Source of the DNA: an uncultured Hyphomonadaceae bacterium
GTDB lineage: Bacteria; Pseudomonadota; Alphaproteobacteria; Caulobacterales; Hyphomonadaceae
Direction of reading: 5' to 3'
NCBI GenBank assembly: GCA_938084575.1
Contig: CALKFG010000005.1
Coordinates: 62,001-126,000, forward strand
DNA: 64,000 nt
Under the pieces are notes generated by a model. It had not been told where the DNA came from, did no database searches, and worked only from the letters and a program-made list of their open reading frames with translations. Below are positions 36,233 through 44,871 of this stretch, piece by piece. How positions within the stretch are numbered: the stretch's first letter is position 1; every line of letters starts with the position of its first letter. Made by a program: the position numbers and the translations under genes.

Positions 36233-37293
36233 CCGGGGCGGCGTTTGCGCGGATTTTCGGGTGCAGGCCACAGGCGACAGAGGCGGTTCCCGGCCGGGTC
36301 AACCTGATTGGTTCGCATACGGATTATAATGGGGGCATGGTGTTGCCGGTCGCTCTGCCGCTCGGGGTTCATGTGGCGATGGCGCCGCGCGAGGGGTCCG
36401 CGATCCGGATCCATTCGGCCCGGTTCGGCGAGACCGTCACCTATCGCCCCGGCGAGTCCCCGCGCGGGCACTGGGCGGACTATGCGGCCGGGGCCGCCCT
36501 GCTGGCGCAGACGCACGGCCTGCTTGCCGGGGGCGCCGACCTGTGGATCGAGTCAACCCTGCCGGTCGGCGCCGGGATTTCATCGTCCGCAGCGGTGATT
36601 GTCGGCGTGCTGAAAGCCGCTCGTCAGATCCGCGGTGCCGACCTGTCTGACACCGAGATTGCCGGCCTCGCCCGGCAGGTTGAGAATGATTATATTGGCG
36701 TCCCCTGTGGGATCATGGACCAGATGGCGGTGGCGATCGGGTCGGTTGACCGGGCGATGGCGCTGGACACGGAGACGCTGGAGTTCGACTTGATCGACTT
36801 GCCCGCGGCGCTGCGGGTCTGTGTGATTCATTCCGGCATAGATCGCGCGCTGGCGGACGGGCGCTATAAACTGCGGGCGATCGAATGTGCGCAGGCGCGG
36901 CGCGCCTTTGCCGACCGGCCCCTGTGCCGGCTGCGCCGGACCGACATCGAGGCGGCAGGCGACGTGGCCGAGATAAGCCGGCGGCGGGCCCGGCACTGCA
37001 GCACCGAACACCAGCGTGTGGTGGCCGCGATTGGGGCGCTGAAATCCGGCGATCTCCAGGACCTGGGGCGTCTGATCACAGCCAGCCATGCCTCCCTGCG
37101 GGATGATTTCGACATATCCCTGCCCCCGATTGACCGGCTGGTCGCGGATGCTGTGCGGCTGGGGGCGTTCGGGGCGCGGCTGACCGGCGGCGGATTTGGC
37201 GGATGTGTGGTTGTCTGTATCGCGCGGGACCTGTTCGAGTCCTGGCTGACCCGGCTTCTGGCGGCACATCCGGCGGCCAGGCTGATCTGCTGA
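36229..37293 (+). CDS. galK: Galactokinase (GHMP family), atypical sugar site
   Basis: A 354-residue GHMP kinase. Motif 1 is GRVNLIGSHTDYNGG (22-36), motif 2 LPVGAGISSSAAV, and motif 3 LTGGGFGGCVV. In known galactokinases motif 1 reads GEHTDYN, where Glu (residue 43 in the human enzyme) hydrogen-bonds galactose; here Ser29 replaces it, and the following His-Thr-Asp-Tyr-Asn remain. The catalytic Asp is likely in GIMDQMAVA. The GTG start overlaps the galT stop. Location in a gal pair supports galactose or a close sugar, but a shifted sugar preference is plausible. Confidence 0.88.
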   Translation: MTGAAFARIFGCRPQATEAVPGRVNLIGSHTDYNGGMVLPVALPLGVHVAMAPREGSAIRIHSARFGETVTYRPGESPRGHWADYAAGAALLAQTHGLLAGGADLWIESTLPVGAGISSSAAVIVGVLKAARQIRGADLSDTEIAGLARQVENDYIGVPCGIMDQMAVAIGSVDRAMALDTETLEFDLIDLPAALRVCVIHSGIDRALADGRYKLRAIECAQARRAFADRPLCRLRRTDIEAAGDVAEISRRRARHCSTEHQRVVAAIGALKSGDLQDLGRLITASHASLRDDFDISLPPIDRLVADAVRLGAFGARLTGGGFGGCVVVCIARDLFESWLTRLLAAHPAARLIC

Positions 37294-37453
37294 GCGGCCT
37301 TCTGGTCCCGGCGGGGCGGTGCCGCGTCGACAGGGTCTTGCTGCCGCGCTGATCGAGATCAAAGCGCCCGCCGGCGGGTCGGCTTAAGCGCACAGGGCTG
37401 CGTCGCGACATGGTTCCAGACCGCGCGCGTCGGGCCAGTGCGAGGCAAAAGGA

Positions 37454-37530
37454 TGGCGATCCCGGCGAGATTCGAACTCACGACCTACAGATTAGGAATC
37501 TGTTGCTCTATCCTGCTGAGCTACGGGACC
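37454..37530 (-). tRNA. tRNA-Arg (anticodon CCT)
   Basis: Read on the minus strand this folds as a full cloverleaf. The acceptor stem GGTCCCG pairs with CGGGATC (one G-U pair), the D arm is GCTC/GAGC, and the anticodon stem ACAGA/TCTGT holds the loop TTCCTAA, giving anticodon CCT (codon AGG). The T arm is GTGAG-TTCGAAT-CTCGC (with one G-C/G-U adjustment), the discriminator is G, and CCA is encoded at 37454-37456. It is divergent from the nuclease gene 41 bases away. Confidence 0.97.
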
Positions 37531-37571
37531 GACGCGGCCGTCTTATCTCGAAAAACGCCAGCGATGAAGAG

Positions 37572-38345
37572 GTGAAGACCATTTGGCTGCGGCTGATGGC
37601 GGGGCTCTGTGTCCTGACCGGGTGTGGCGGCGATGCGCCCTTGCCCGGCATGGAGGCCGGGGAGCGTGCCCGGGTGGTGCGGATCAATGATGGCGATACG
37701 CTGGTCCTTGATGGCGGCCAGAGGGTCCGCCTGGCCGGGCTTGAGGCCCCGGCGCTGCCCGGGCGGGAGTTCGCTGGCGCGCCCTATGCCGAAGCCTCCC
37801 GTGACGCCCTGGCCGGACTTATTCTGGGACGCGACGTGCAGCTGTTTTATCCCGGTCCCACGCGGGACCGGTATGGACGGGCGATCGCGCATGTGGTCAG
37901 CGATGATGAACGCGGGCGCCCGGTCTGGCTGAATGTCGAACTGCTGCGCCGTGGCGCGGCCTGGGTCCGGCTGTATCCGGACACGGATGCGAAGGCCGAT
38001 GATCTGTTGGCCGCCGAGGCGGAAGCGCGCGAGGCCCGGCGCGGCCTGTGGGCGCTAGAGGCCTACCAGCCACGCCCGGCCGCCGGCCTCGGTGCCGCGC
38101 CGTCCGGCTTTGTCCTTGTCGACCTGACCCTGGGGCCCGATCTGCCGCTGGACCCGGATGCCCGTGACCGGTCGGCCTGCCGCCGGGCGGTGGCCGGCGC
38201 CCGGCTGACCCTGAGCATTGACCCGGCAGCGCGGGCGATCTGCGACCGCCCCGCCGGAGAGGCCTATGAGGTTCGGGGGCGGGTGCGCGGCGACGTGCTG
38301 TATCTCAGCCACAGGCGTCACGCCATGCCGCGCGGACCAGACTAG
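37572..38345 (+). CDS. Thermonuclease-family (SNase-like) lipoprotein
   Basis: About 257 residues. The start chosen is GTG at 37572, giving a basic N-terminus, a hydrophobic core and the lipobox LTGC, so it is probably a lipoprotein. The staphylococcal nuclease domain follows, with RINDGDTLVLDGGQRVRLAGLEAP, then GPTRDRYGRAIAHV and a nearby ELLRRGAAWV. Catalytic residues of micrococcal nuclease (Arg, Glu, Arg) have matching positions in part only, so activity is uncertain. A C-terminal extension of about 90 residues has no recognised domain. An upstream in-frame extension would run through the antisense of the tRNA and is rejected. Its TAG overlaps the phaB stop as CTAG. Confidence 0.78.
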   Translation: MKTIWLRLMAGLCVLTGCGGDAPLPGMEAGERARVVRINDGDTLVLDGGQRVRLAGLEAPALPGREFAGAPYAEASRDALAGLILGRDVQLFYPGPTRDRYGRAIAHVVSDDERGRPVWLNVELLRRGAAWVRLYPDTDAKADDLLAAEAEAREARRGLWALEAYQPRPAAGLGAAPSGFVLVDLTLGPDLPLDPDARDRSACRRAVAGARLTLSIDPAARAICDRPAGEAYEVRGRVRGDVLYLSHRRHAMPRGPD

Positions 38346-39067
38346 CCGGCGATATATTGTGCGCCGTTGACCGTCATGGTCGCGCCGGTGATGAAGCCGG
38401 CCTCTTCGCCCGCCAGATAGGTGCACATGGATGCGATTTCCTCGGCCTTGCCGAGCCGGCCGACAGGAATGGTGGCAATGATTCCTTCGAGGACGTTTTC
38501 CGGAACCGCGCGCACCATTTCGGTATCAATATAGCCGGGGGCCACGACATTCACGGTGATGCCCTTTTTCGCGCCTTCCTGGGCGAGGGCCTTGGTGAAC
38601 CCGATCAGACCGGCCTTGGCGGCAGAATAATTGGCCTGTCCGAACTGGCCCTTCTGTCCATTAATGGAGGAAATATTGACAATGCGGCCAAAGCCGCGCT
38701 CGCGCATGCTGTCCCAGACTTGCCGGGTGACGTTGAAGGCCGAGGTCAGATCAATATCGATGACCTGCTGCCACTGCTCGAGGGTCATCCGGTGGAAGGG
38801 GGCATCGCGGGTGACGCCAGCATTATTCACAACAACATCGATCGGGCCGAGGTCTGCGGTGATCGCGGCCAGGCCTTCGCCGACGGCGTCATAATCGGCA
38901 ACGTCGAACTTCACGGCCATGATCCCGGTTTCTTCGGTGAAAGCACGGGCCGCGTCATCATTACCGCCATAATTGGCGGCCACCTTGTATCCCTGATCCC
39001 GAAAACGGATGCTGATGGCTTTGCCAATTCCGCGGGTTCCACCGGTGACGAGTGCTGTTCTGGACAT
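38342..39067 (-). CDS. phaB: Acetoacetyl-CoA reductase
   Basis: A 241-residue SDR that makes (R)-3-hydroxybutyryl-CoA with NADPH for polyhydroxyalkanoate synthesis. The cofactor loop is VTGGTRGIGKA, NNAG is at 81-84, and the catalytic residues are Ser134, Tyr147 and Lys151 in SSINGQKGQFGQANYSAAKAG. FHRM near residue 91 and the late VAPGYIDTEMVRAVPE match PhaB more than FabG. The ATG at 39067 follows GGAGG. It is divergent from phaR, the PHA-linked regulator; phaA and phaC are not in the window. Confidence 0.92.
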   Translation of the reverse strand: MSRTALVTGGTRGIGKAISIRFRDQGYKVAANYGGNDDAARAFTEETGIMAVKFDVADYDAVGEGLAAITADLGPIDVVVNNAGVTRDAPFHRMTLEQWQQVIDIDLTSAFNVTRQVWDSMRERGFGRIVNISSINGQKGQFGQANYSAAKAGLIGFTKALAQEGAKKGITVNVVAPGYIDTEMVRAVPENVLEGIIATIPVGRLGKAEEIASMCTYLAGEEAGFITGATMTVNGAQYIAG

Positions 39068-39240
39068 GTGAGTTCCTCCGATTATGCTGCGAAGCACCAA
39101 ATTTAATGTTCGGTTGCAACCTGAATTAAGGGGACCGCTATTAGAGCGGCGGTGACTGGGCTAGAGGATAGGTCTACTTTGCCGGGGTTCCAGCGAAATC
39201 CTGAAAATTCAAGTGCGACACCGGATTGAGAGAAAAGATA

Positions 39241-39825
39241 ATGACGAAGACCACTGATCCTGCAGCGCCTGTGATCATAAAAAAATACGCCAATCGTCGT
39301 CTGTATGACACCTCGACCTCGTCCTATGTGACGCTGGAGCATTTATCGGATCTCGTCCGGCGCGGCGTTGATTTCGAAGTCCGGGATGCCAAAACCGGGG
39401 AAGATCTGACCCGGCAGGTGCTGACCCAGATTATCTTTGAGAAAGAAACCAAGGGCGAAGGGGCGCTGCCGCTTGATTTCCTGCGCAAGCTCATCGGCTT
39501 CTATGGCGGCGGGACCCCTGCCCTGCTGCCGGCCTGGCTGGAAATGAGCATGAACAGTTTTGCCGAGAGCCAGGAGCGCTGGAACAAGGCTCTGGCGACG
39601 AAAGCCAGTCCCTTCGGGCTGTTTGAAAAACAGGCCCAGACCAACATGCAGGTGTTTGAAAGCGCCATGCAAATGTTCAGGCCGGGCGGCGCGGCCGAGG
39701 CCCGGCCAAAGCAGGCTGAGCCGGACACTGGTCAGAATGCGGCGCGGGCCAGCGACCCGCTCAGCCTGCTTCAGCAGCAGCTGGCCGCGATGCAGGCCCA
39801 GATCGACGCGCTGGGGCGTAAATAG
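39241..39825 (+). CDS. phaR: Polyhydroxyalkanoate synthesis regulator PhaR
   Basis: A 194-residue DNA-binding repressor that also binds PHA granules. The N-terminal domain VIIKKYANRRLYDTSTSSYVTLEHLSDLVRRGVDFEVRDAKTGEDLTRQVLTQII is highly conserved in the family, and the rest is a phasin-like helical tail ending in a glutamine-rich coiled coil (LLQQQLAAMQAQIDAL). It senses polymer and represses phasin genes and itself. The 173-base divergent region with phaB (39068-39240) contains a TGC-TTCGCA-GCA inverted repeat (39085-39096) near the phaB start. That repeat is a candidate operator at best. Confidence 0.93.
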   Translation: MTKTTDPAAPVIIKKYANRRLYDTSTSSYVTLEHLSDLVRRGVDFEVRDAKTGEDLTRQVLTQIIFEKETKGEGALPLDFLRKLIGFYGGGTPALLPAWLEMSMNSFAESQERWNKALATKASPFGLFEKQAQTNMQVFESAMQMFRPGGAAEARPKQAEPDTGQNAARASDPLSLLQQQLAAMQAQIDALGRK

Positions 39826-39913
39826 CGCGCCCGGGCGACCTGCCGGCGCCGGGGGCGTATTGGGTCATGTCCGCCTGCAGGCCGGATCAGGCCAGCGGGG
39901 GCTGCAGCCCGCC

Positions 39914-42613
39914 TCAGTCTGCCTGATTTGCCAGGCTGCGCAGGACGTAATGCAGAATTCCGCCATTCCGGAAATACTCCAGCTCATTGTCGGTATCTAT
40001 TCTGACAATGGTGTTGGCGGTCAGCTCTGATCCATCCGCGCGGGTGATCCTGATCGGCATGTCGACGCGGGGCTGCAGTGACCCGATCCCTTCTATGGTG
40101 ATCTGTTCGTTACCTGTGAGGCCGAGCCCCTGCCAGCTGGATCCGGGGGCGAATTGCAGTGGCAGGACCCCCATACCGATCAGGTTTGAGCGGTGGATCC
40201 GTTCAAAACTTCCGGCAATCACGGCCCGGACGCCGAGCAGAACCGTACCTTTTGCGGCCCAGTCCCGCGACGATCCGGTGCCATATTGTTCCCCGGCGAA
40301 CACGACCAGAGGAGTCTTGTCGGCGGCATAGCGCATGGCTGCGTCATAGATGTCCATCTGCTCGCCGCCGGGATAATACGCCGTAACCCCGCCCTCGACG
40401 CCGGGGACCATCTGGTTCTTGATGCGGATATTGGCGAAGGTGCCGCGCATCATCACTTCGTGATTGCCCCGTCGTGATCCATAGGAATTGAAGTCCAGGA
40501 CATTGACGCCGTGGTCCTGCAGATACCGCCCAGCCGGGCTGTTGGCCTTGATCGCGCCGGCCGGGGAAATATGGTCGGTTGTGATCGAGTCGGCGAACAG
40601 GCCCAGAATGCGGGCATTGTGGACGTCCCGTGGCGCCTCGACGGTGCGCCCCATGCCTTCGAAATAAGGCGGGTTCTGGACATAGGTGGAGGCTGGGGGC
40701 CAGCTATAGGTCTGGCCGCCCGAGACCGTGATCCCCCGCCAGTGCGCGTCACCTTCGAAGACGTTTCCATACCGCGTCTCGAACATTTCAGGTGTCACAG
40801 CCGTCCGCAGCACGGCCTGGATTTCGTCGCTGCTTGGCCAGATATCCTTGAGGTAAACGGGGGTGCCGTCGCCATCATGGCCAAGCGGGTCCTGTGCGAG
40901 ATCCGCGTGCATGGTGCCGGCAATGGCATAGGCGACAACCAGCGGTGGGGAGGCGAGATAATTGGCCTGGACATCCTGGCTGACCCGCCCCTCGAAATTG
41001 CGGTTTCCGGACAGAACGGAGGCGACGACCAGATCGTTGTCATTCACCGATTTCGAAATGGCCGGGGGCAGAGGTCCCGAATTTCCGATACAGGTGGTGC
41101 AGCCATATCCCACCAGGTTAAAGCCCATCGCGTCGAGGTCATCCTGCAGGCCGGCCCGTTCGAGATAGTCTGTGACGACCTGCGAGCCGGGCGCCAGAGA
41201 GGTTTTGACCCACGGCTTGACACGCAGGCCGCGGGCCCGGGCATTCCGGGCCACCAGACCTGCTGCCAGCATGACTGACGGGTTCGACGTGTTGGTGCAG
41301 GAGGTGATCGCAGCGATCACGACTGACCCGTCACGCAGCGTGTAGTCCGCCCCGGCGACCTCGTACTGGGGCAGGTGGTCGGGATCAGAAATCGGGTCCG
41401 TGCCCTTGATATCTGCCAGGGCCTTTGCAAAAGCCGGCGCGGCGTCGGTCAGCAGGACCCGGTCCTGAGGCCGCTTGGGCCCCGCAAGCGACGGCACAAC
41501 CGAGCCGAGATCCAGCTCCAGCGTGTCGGTATAGGTCGGGTCCACCATGTCTGGGCGCCAGTAGCCCTGGGCCCTGGCATAGGCTTCCACCAGGGCGACC
41601 CGGTCGGCATCGCGGCCGGTATCGGACAGGTATTTCACCGTGTCTTCATCGACCGGGAAGAAGCCACAGGTCGCACCATATTCCGGCGCCATATTCGAAA
41701 TGGTCGCTTCATCTTCGAGCGAAAGATGGCTCAGGCCGGGGCCGAAAAACTCAACAAATTTCCCGACGACTCCCTTTTCGCGCAGCATCTCGACCACGGT
41801 CAGGACGAGGTCGGTCGCGGTCGCGCCTTCGGCCATTTTGCCAGTCAGCCTGAACCCGACCACTTCCGGGATCAGCATCGACACGGGTTGTCCGAGCATG
41901 GCGGCTTCGGCTTCAATACCGCCAACGCCCCAGCCCAGCACGGCCAGGCCGTTAATCATGGTGGTGTGGCTGTCGGTGCCGACGCAGGTGTCGGGATAGG
42001 CAACGGTTTCGCCATTCTCCTCGCGGGTCCAGACCGTCTGGCCAAGATATTCCAGGTTGACCTGGTGGCAGATGCCGGTTCCCGGCGGGACGACCCGGAA
42101 ATTCTCGAATGCCGAACTGCCCCAGCGCAGGAATTCATAACGTTCCTGGTTGCGGGTATATTCGACCTCGACATTCTTTACGAAGCTGTCGGGTGTCGCG
42201 AAATGGTCGACCATGACCGAGTGGTCGATGACAAGATCCACCGGCACCTGTGGATTGATCGACGCGGCCTCGGCGCCGAGCTTGGTGGCCGCATCGCGCA
42301 TCGCGGCAAGGTCAACAACCGCAGGCACGCCAGTGAAATCCTGCATCAGCACCCTGGCGGGGCGATAGGCGATTTCATGGGTCAGCTGGCCGCCCTGGTC
42401 GAGCCAGGTCCGGAAGGCCAGGATGTCCTCCTTGCGGACGGTGGTCCCATCCTCGTGCCGTAAAAGATTTTCCAGCAGGACCTTCAGGGAGGCCGGCAGG
42501 CTTGAAATATCTCCCAACCCGTTTTGGGACGCAGCATCCAGGGAGTAGTAAGCATAGGACTTACCGTTTACGTTCAGGGTTCTACGCGCGTTGAAACTGT
42601 CGAGAGAAGGCAT
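39914..42613 (-). CDS. acnA: Aconitate hydratase A
   Basis: The 899-residue citric-acid-cycle enzyme isomerising citrate to isocitrate through a [4Fe-4S] cluster. The cluster cysteines are in ITSCTNTSNPSV and GYGCTTCIGNSGPL, and the C-terminal swivelling domain carries GEQYGTGSSRDWAAKGT. The long AcnA/IRP1 architecture is complete. The ATG at 42613 follows GAGGTG and gives MPSLDSFNARRTLNVNGKSY, the usual opening; a frame extending to 42994 is antisense shadow. It is divergent from ccmA, an arrangement found in many alphaproteobacteria. Confidence 0.96.
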   Translation of the reverse strand: MPSLDSFNARRTLNVNGKSYAYYSLDAASQNGLGDISSLPASLKVLLENLLRHEDGTTVRKEDILAFRTWLDQGGQLTHEIAYRPARVLMQDFTGVPAVVDLAAMRDAATKLGAEAASINPQVPVDLVIDHSVMVDHFATPDSFVKNVEVEYTRNQERYEFLRWGSSAFENFRVVPPGTGICHQVNLEYLGQTVWTREENGETVAYPDTCVGTDSHTTMINGLAVLGWGVGGIEAEAAMLGQPVSMLIPEVVGFRLTGKMAEGATATDLVLTVVEMLREKGVVGKFVEFFGPGLSHLSLEDEATISNMAPEYGATCGFFPVDEDTVKYLSDTGRDADRVALVEAYARAQGYWRPDMVDPTYTDTLELDLGSVVPSLAGPKRPQDRVLLTDAAPAFAKALADIKGTDPISDPDHLPQYEVAGADYTLRDGSVVIAAITSCTNTSNPSVMLAAGLVARNARARGLRVKPWVKTSLAPGSQVVTDYLERAGLQDDLDAMGFNLVGYGCTTCIGNSGPLPPAISKSVNDNDLVVASVLSGNRNFEGRVSQDVQANYLASPPLVVAYAIAGTMHADLAQDPLGHDGDGTPVYLKDIWPSSDEIQAVLRTAVTPEMFETRYGNVFEGDAHWRGITVSGGQTYSWPPASTYVQNPPYFEGMGRTVEAPRDVHNARILGLFADSITTDHISPAGAIKANSPAGRYLQDHGVNVLDFNSYGSRRGNHEVMMRGTFANIRIKNQMVPGVEGGVTAYYPGGEQMDIYDAAMRYAADKTPLVVFAGEQYGTGSSRDWAAKGTVLLGVRAVIAGSFERIHRSNLIGMGVLPLQFAPGSSWQGLGLTGNEQITIEGIGSLQPRVDMPIRITRADGSELTANTIVRIDTDNELEYFRNGGILHYVLRSLANQAD

Positions 42614-42724
42614 GGACCGGATCACCTCACTAGGCATGAATGGGACGATTTGCGGTGTCCTATACCGGTGGGCCCTGTCGTGCAATCGTCTGCGCCGTCT
42701 TTGGTGTGTAATGGAGGGCTGAAT

Positions 42725-43300
42725 GTGACACAGGGAGCTTTGGTGCAAGGACATGGCCTCGGCGCCGTGCGGGGCGAACGGATTCTGTTCAGCGGCCTGA
42801 ATTTCACCCTCGGGGCTGGCGAGCTGGTTGCGCTGCGCGGCGTCAATGGCGCGGGAAAGACGACCCTGCTGCGGCAGCTGGCCGGCCTGTCGCAGCCGCA
42901 GGCGGGCCGGGTCGATCGTGCCGGCCGGCATCACTGGATCAGCCACAATAATGGGCTGAAAGCGCACGAAACCCCAAGACGCCACCTGATGCACTGGGCC
43001 CGCGTCTGGGGCAGTTCTGCTGGGATTGATGAGGTGCTCACCATGCTCCGGCTGAAGCGCCCGGCCGATGTCCCCTGCTCATTGCTGTCGGCGGGGCAAA
43101 AGCGCCGTACCGCGCTGGGCCGGCTGCTGCTGGAGGTGCGCCCGGTCTGGCTGCTGGACGAGCCGTTCAATGCGCTTGATGCGGAAGGCCAGGCCTGGCT
43201 TGGCACCCTGATGACTGACCATTGCGCCAGAGGCGGCGCCATTGTTGCGGCGCTGCACGCGGCGGCGCCGATCACACCTGTCCGGGAGTTCACCTTATGA
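42725..43300 (+). CDS. ccmA: Heme exporter ATP-binding protein CcmA
   Basis: A 191-residue ABC ATPase that, with CcmB, helps release heme-charged CcmE during cytochrome c maturation. Walker A is GVNGAGKTT (39-47), the signature-like motif is LLSAGQKRR, and Walker B is VWLLDEPFNALD. The length is right for CcmA. The start is GTG at 42725 with GGAGGG seven bases before it; a longer frame upstream overlaps acnA and has no support. It starts the operon ccmA-B-C-D-G and its stop overlaps ccmB (ATGA). Confidence 0.95.
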   Translation: MTQGALVQGHGLGAVRGERILFSGLNFTLGAGELVALRGVNGAGKTTLLRQLAGLSQPQAGRVDRAGRHHWISHNNGLKAHETPRRHLMHWARVWGSSAGIDEVLTMLRLKRPADVPCSLLSAGQKRRTALGRLLLEVRPVWLLDEPFNALDAEGQAWLGTLMTDHCARGGAIVAALHAAAPITPVREFTL

Positions 43301-43956
43301 GGGCGGCGCCAATTCGCCGGAGTTTCGTTCAGGCTGTCATGGAGGCCTGGTCCGGCGGGGCTGGCCTGCTGCTGCCGGTCGGTTTTTTCTCGGGCACGGC
43401 CATGCTGGTCCCGTTCGCGCTCGGCAGCGCCCCTGACGTGCTGTCGGATATCGGGCCCGGCATGTTGTGGCTGGCGCTCGCACTGGCCTCGCTGGTGACG
43501 CTGGAACGGGTCTTTCAGGCCGACCTGCATGACGGCGCCCTGGATCTCTGGGTGCAGGAGCCGGCCGCGATTTCCCTGGTCGCCCTGACCAAGACCCTGG
43601 CGCACTGGAGTGTCTCCGGCCTGCCGCTGGTCCTGTTGACGCCGCTCTATGGCCTGATGTTTCAGGTGCCGCCAGAGACGACCTTGCCGGCAATGGCGGC
43701 GTTTGGCCTCGGGGGGCTGACCTTTTTCCTCTGGGGCGGGGTGGCCGCAGCCCTGTCTGCCAGCGTCGCCCGGGGCGGTCTTCTGATTGCACTGCTGGCC
43801 CTGCCGCTTTACCTGCCAACCCTGATCTTCGGGGGCCTGACGGTGAAGACCGGCTTCGAGGACAGCGCGTTTCTGTTCCTGCTGGCCTCGACCCTGTTCG
43901 CGCTTGGCGTGGCGCCGCCTGCAATGGGTGCGGCCTTGCGCTTGGCGGCGGACTGA
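43297..43956 (+). CDS. ccmB: Heme exporter membrane protein CcmB
   Basis: A 219-residue inner-membrane protein with about six helices that pairs with CcmA and CcmC. Visible features are LVTLERVFQADLHDGALDLWVQEP, the conserved polar segment between helices 2 and 3, and FGLGGLTFFLWGGVAAALSASV, ALLALPLYLPTLIFG in the second half. The ATGA overlap with ccmA marks translational coupling. Ends 11 bases before ccmC. Confidence 0.95.
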   Translation: MRAAPIRRSFVQAVMEAWSGGAGLLLPVGFFSGTAMLVPFALGSAPDVLSDIGPGMLWLALALASLVTLERVFQADLHDGALDLWVQEPAAISLVALTKTLAHWSVSGLPLVLLTPLYGLMFQVPPETTLPAMAAFGLGGLTFFLWGGVAAALSASVARGGLLIALLALPLYLPTLIFGGLTVKTGFEDSAFLFLLASTLFALGVAPPAMGAALRLAAD

Positions 43957-43967
43957 GGGTGCTCTAA

Positions 43968-44708
43968 ATGGGGCATATGTGGTCTGTTCTTGCAAATCCG
44001 CACCGGTTTCTGGGTTTCTCCAGATATGCGGTGCCAAGCGCCTATAGTCTGGGCCTGATCCTGTTCGCCTGGAGCCTCTACCAGGCGCTCTGGCGGGTGC
44101 CGCCGGACGAGTTCCAGGGCGGGGACATCATGCGGGGCATGTTTGTCCACGTCCCCAGCGCCTGGCTGTGCATGGGCCTCTATCTCGGCCTGGCCGTGGC
44201 CAGCTTTGTGTGGTTCATCTGGCGCCATGAGCTGGCCGATGTCGCGGCCCGTGCCATCGCCCCGGTCGGCGCCGCCTACACGGCCCTGTGCCTGGCAACC
44301 GGGTCGGTCTGGGGCAAGGCGACCTGGGGGACATGGTGGCTTTGGGATGATCCCCGTATCATGTCCGTCCTTGTACTGTTTTTCCTGTTTCTGGGCTATA
44401 TGGCTCTGAGGGCGGCACTCGAGACCCGCCAGAGCGCGGCCCGCGCCGGCGCCATCCTGGCCATGATTGGGGCCGTCAATGTCCCGCTGATCAAGTTTTC
44501 CGTCGACATATGGGCCAGCCTGCATCAGGGGCCGAGTGTCATTCGGGCCGAGGGCCCGGCGCTGGCCGCGGTTTACCTGCATCCTCTTCTGATCGGGTTT
44601 CTCGGCCAGGGACTCCTCGTTTCGGCCATGGTCCTGACCCTGATGCGGGCAGAGATCTTTTCCCAGCAAGCCGACCGCCTGATGGCGCGTCGGCTCGGAG
44701 GCGGGTGA
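43968..44708 (+). CDS. ccmC: Heme-handling membrane protein CcmC
   Basis: A 246-residue, six-helix membrane protein that delivers heme to CcmE. The tryptophan-rich heme-handling loop is GKATWGTWWLWDDPRI (canonical WGTWWxWDxRL form), with histidines in the periplasmic loops FVHVPSAW and IKFSVDIWASLHQGPS. The order and length fit the family. It is followed four bases later by the short ccmD gene. Confidence 0.96.
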   Translation: MGHMWSVLANPHRFLGFSRYAVPSAYSLGLILFAWSLYQALWRVPPDEFQGGDIMRGMFVHVPSAWLCMGLYLGLAVASFVWFIWRHELADVAARAIAPVGAAYTALCLATGSVWGKATWGTWWLWDDPRIMSVLVLFFLFLGYMALRAALETRQSAARAGAILAMIGAVNVPLIKFSVDIWASLHQGPSVIRAEGPALAAVYLHPLLIGFLGQGLLVSAMVLTLMRAEIFSQQADRLMARRLGGG

Positions 44709-44712
44709 GCAC

Positions 44713-44871
44713 ATGCCGGTTTTTGACAAGAATGCGGCCTTTATCTGGGCGATTATCCTATTGGGGCTGGCGGTACCGGCTCTTTTGGGTGTTTACAGCC
44801 ATGTCCGCCTCGGGCTGGCCCGTCGCCGGCTCGCACGTCTTCGTGCCACGGAGACGGAGACGGAGGAGTGA
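44713..44871 (+). CDS. ccmD: Heme exporter accessory protein CcmD
   Basis: A 52-residue single-pass membrane protein. The helix FIWAIILLGLAVPALLGVYSHV is followed by a basic segment (LARRRLARLRA) and an acidic repeat ending TETETEE. Size, one helix with cytoplasmic Arg-rich tail, and position between ccmC and ccmG match CcmD, which holds CcmABC to holo-CcmE. The ATG is four bases after the ccmC stop and its own TGA overlaps the ccmG GTG. It is too short to appear in most gene calls by length alone. Confidence 0.9.
   Translation: MPVFDKNAAFIWAIILLGLAVPALLGVYSHVRLGLARRRLARLRATETETEE

Noticed and set aside
37410-37571. N-terminal extension of the nuclease through the antisense of the tRNA
   Set aside because: The frame would read GEIRTHDLQIRN, the familiar antisense translation of a tRNA. 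The lipobox start at 37572 gives a sensible secretion signal.
39085-39096. PhaR operator from the inverted repeat TGC-TTCGCA-GCA
   Set aside because: The spacing does not match the short CTGC-N3/4-GCAG sites I know for PhaR, and it is a single copy, so it is left as a candidate in the phaR entry only.
42614-42994. Longer acnA frame upstream of 42613
   Set aside because: The added 127 residues match nothing in aconitase and overlap the antisense of ccmA. The ATG at 42613 has a good ribosome site and the normal N-terminus.
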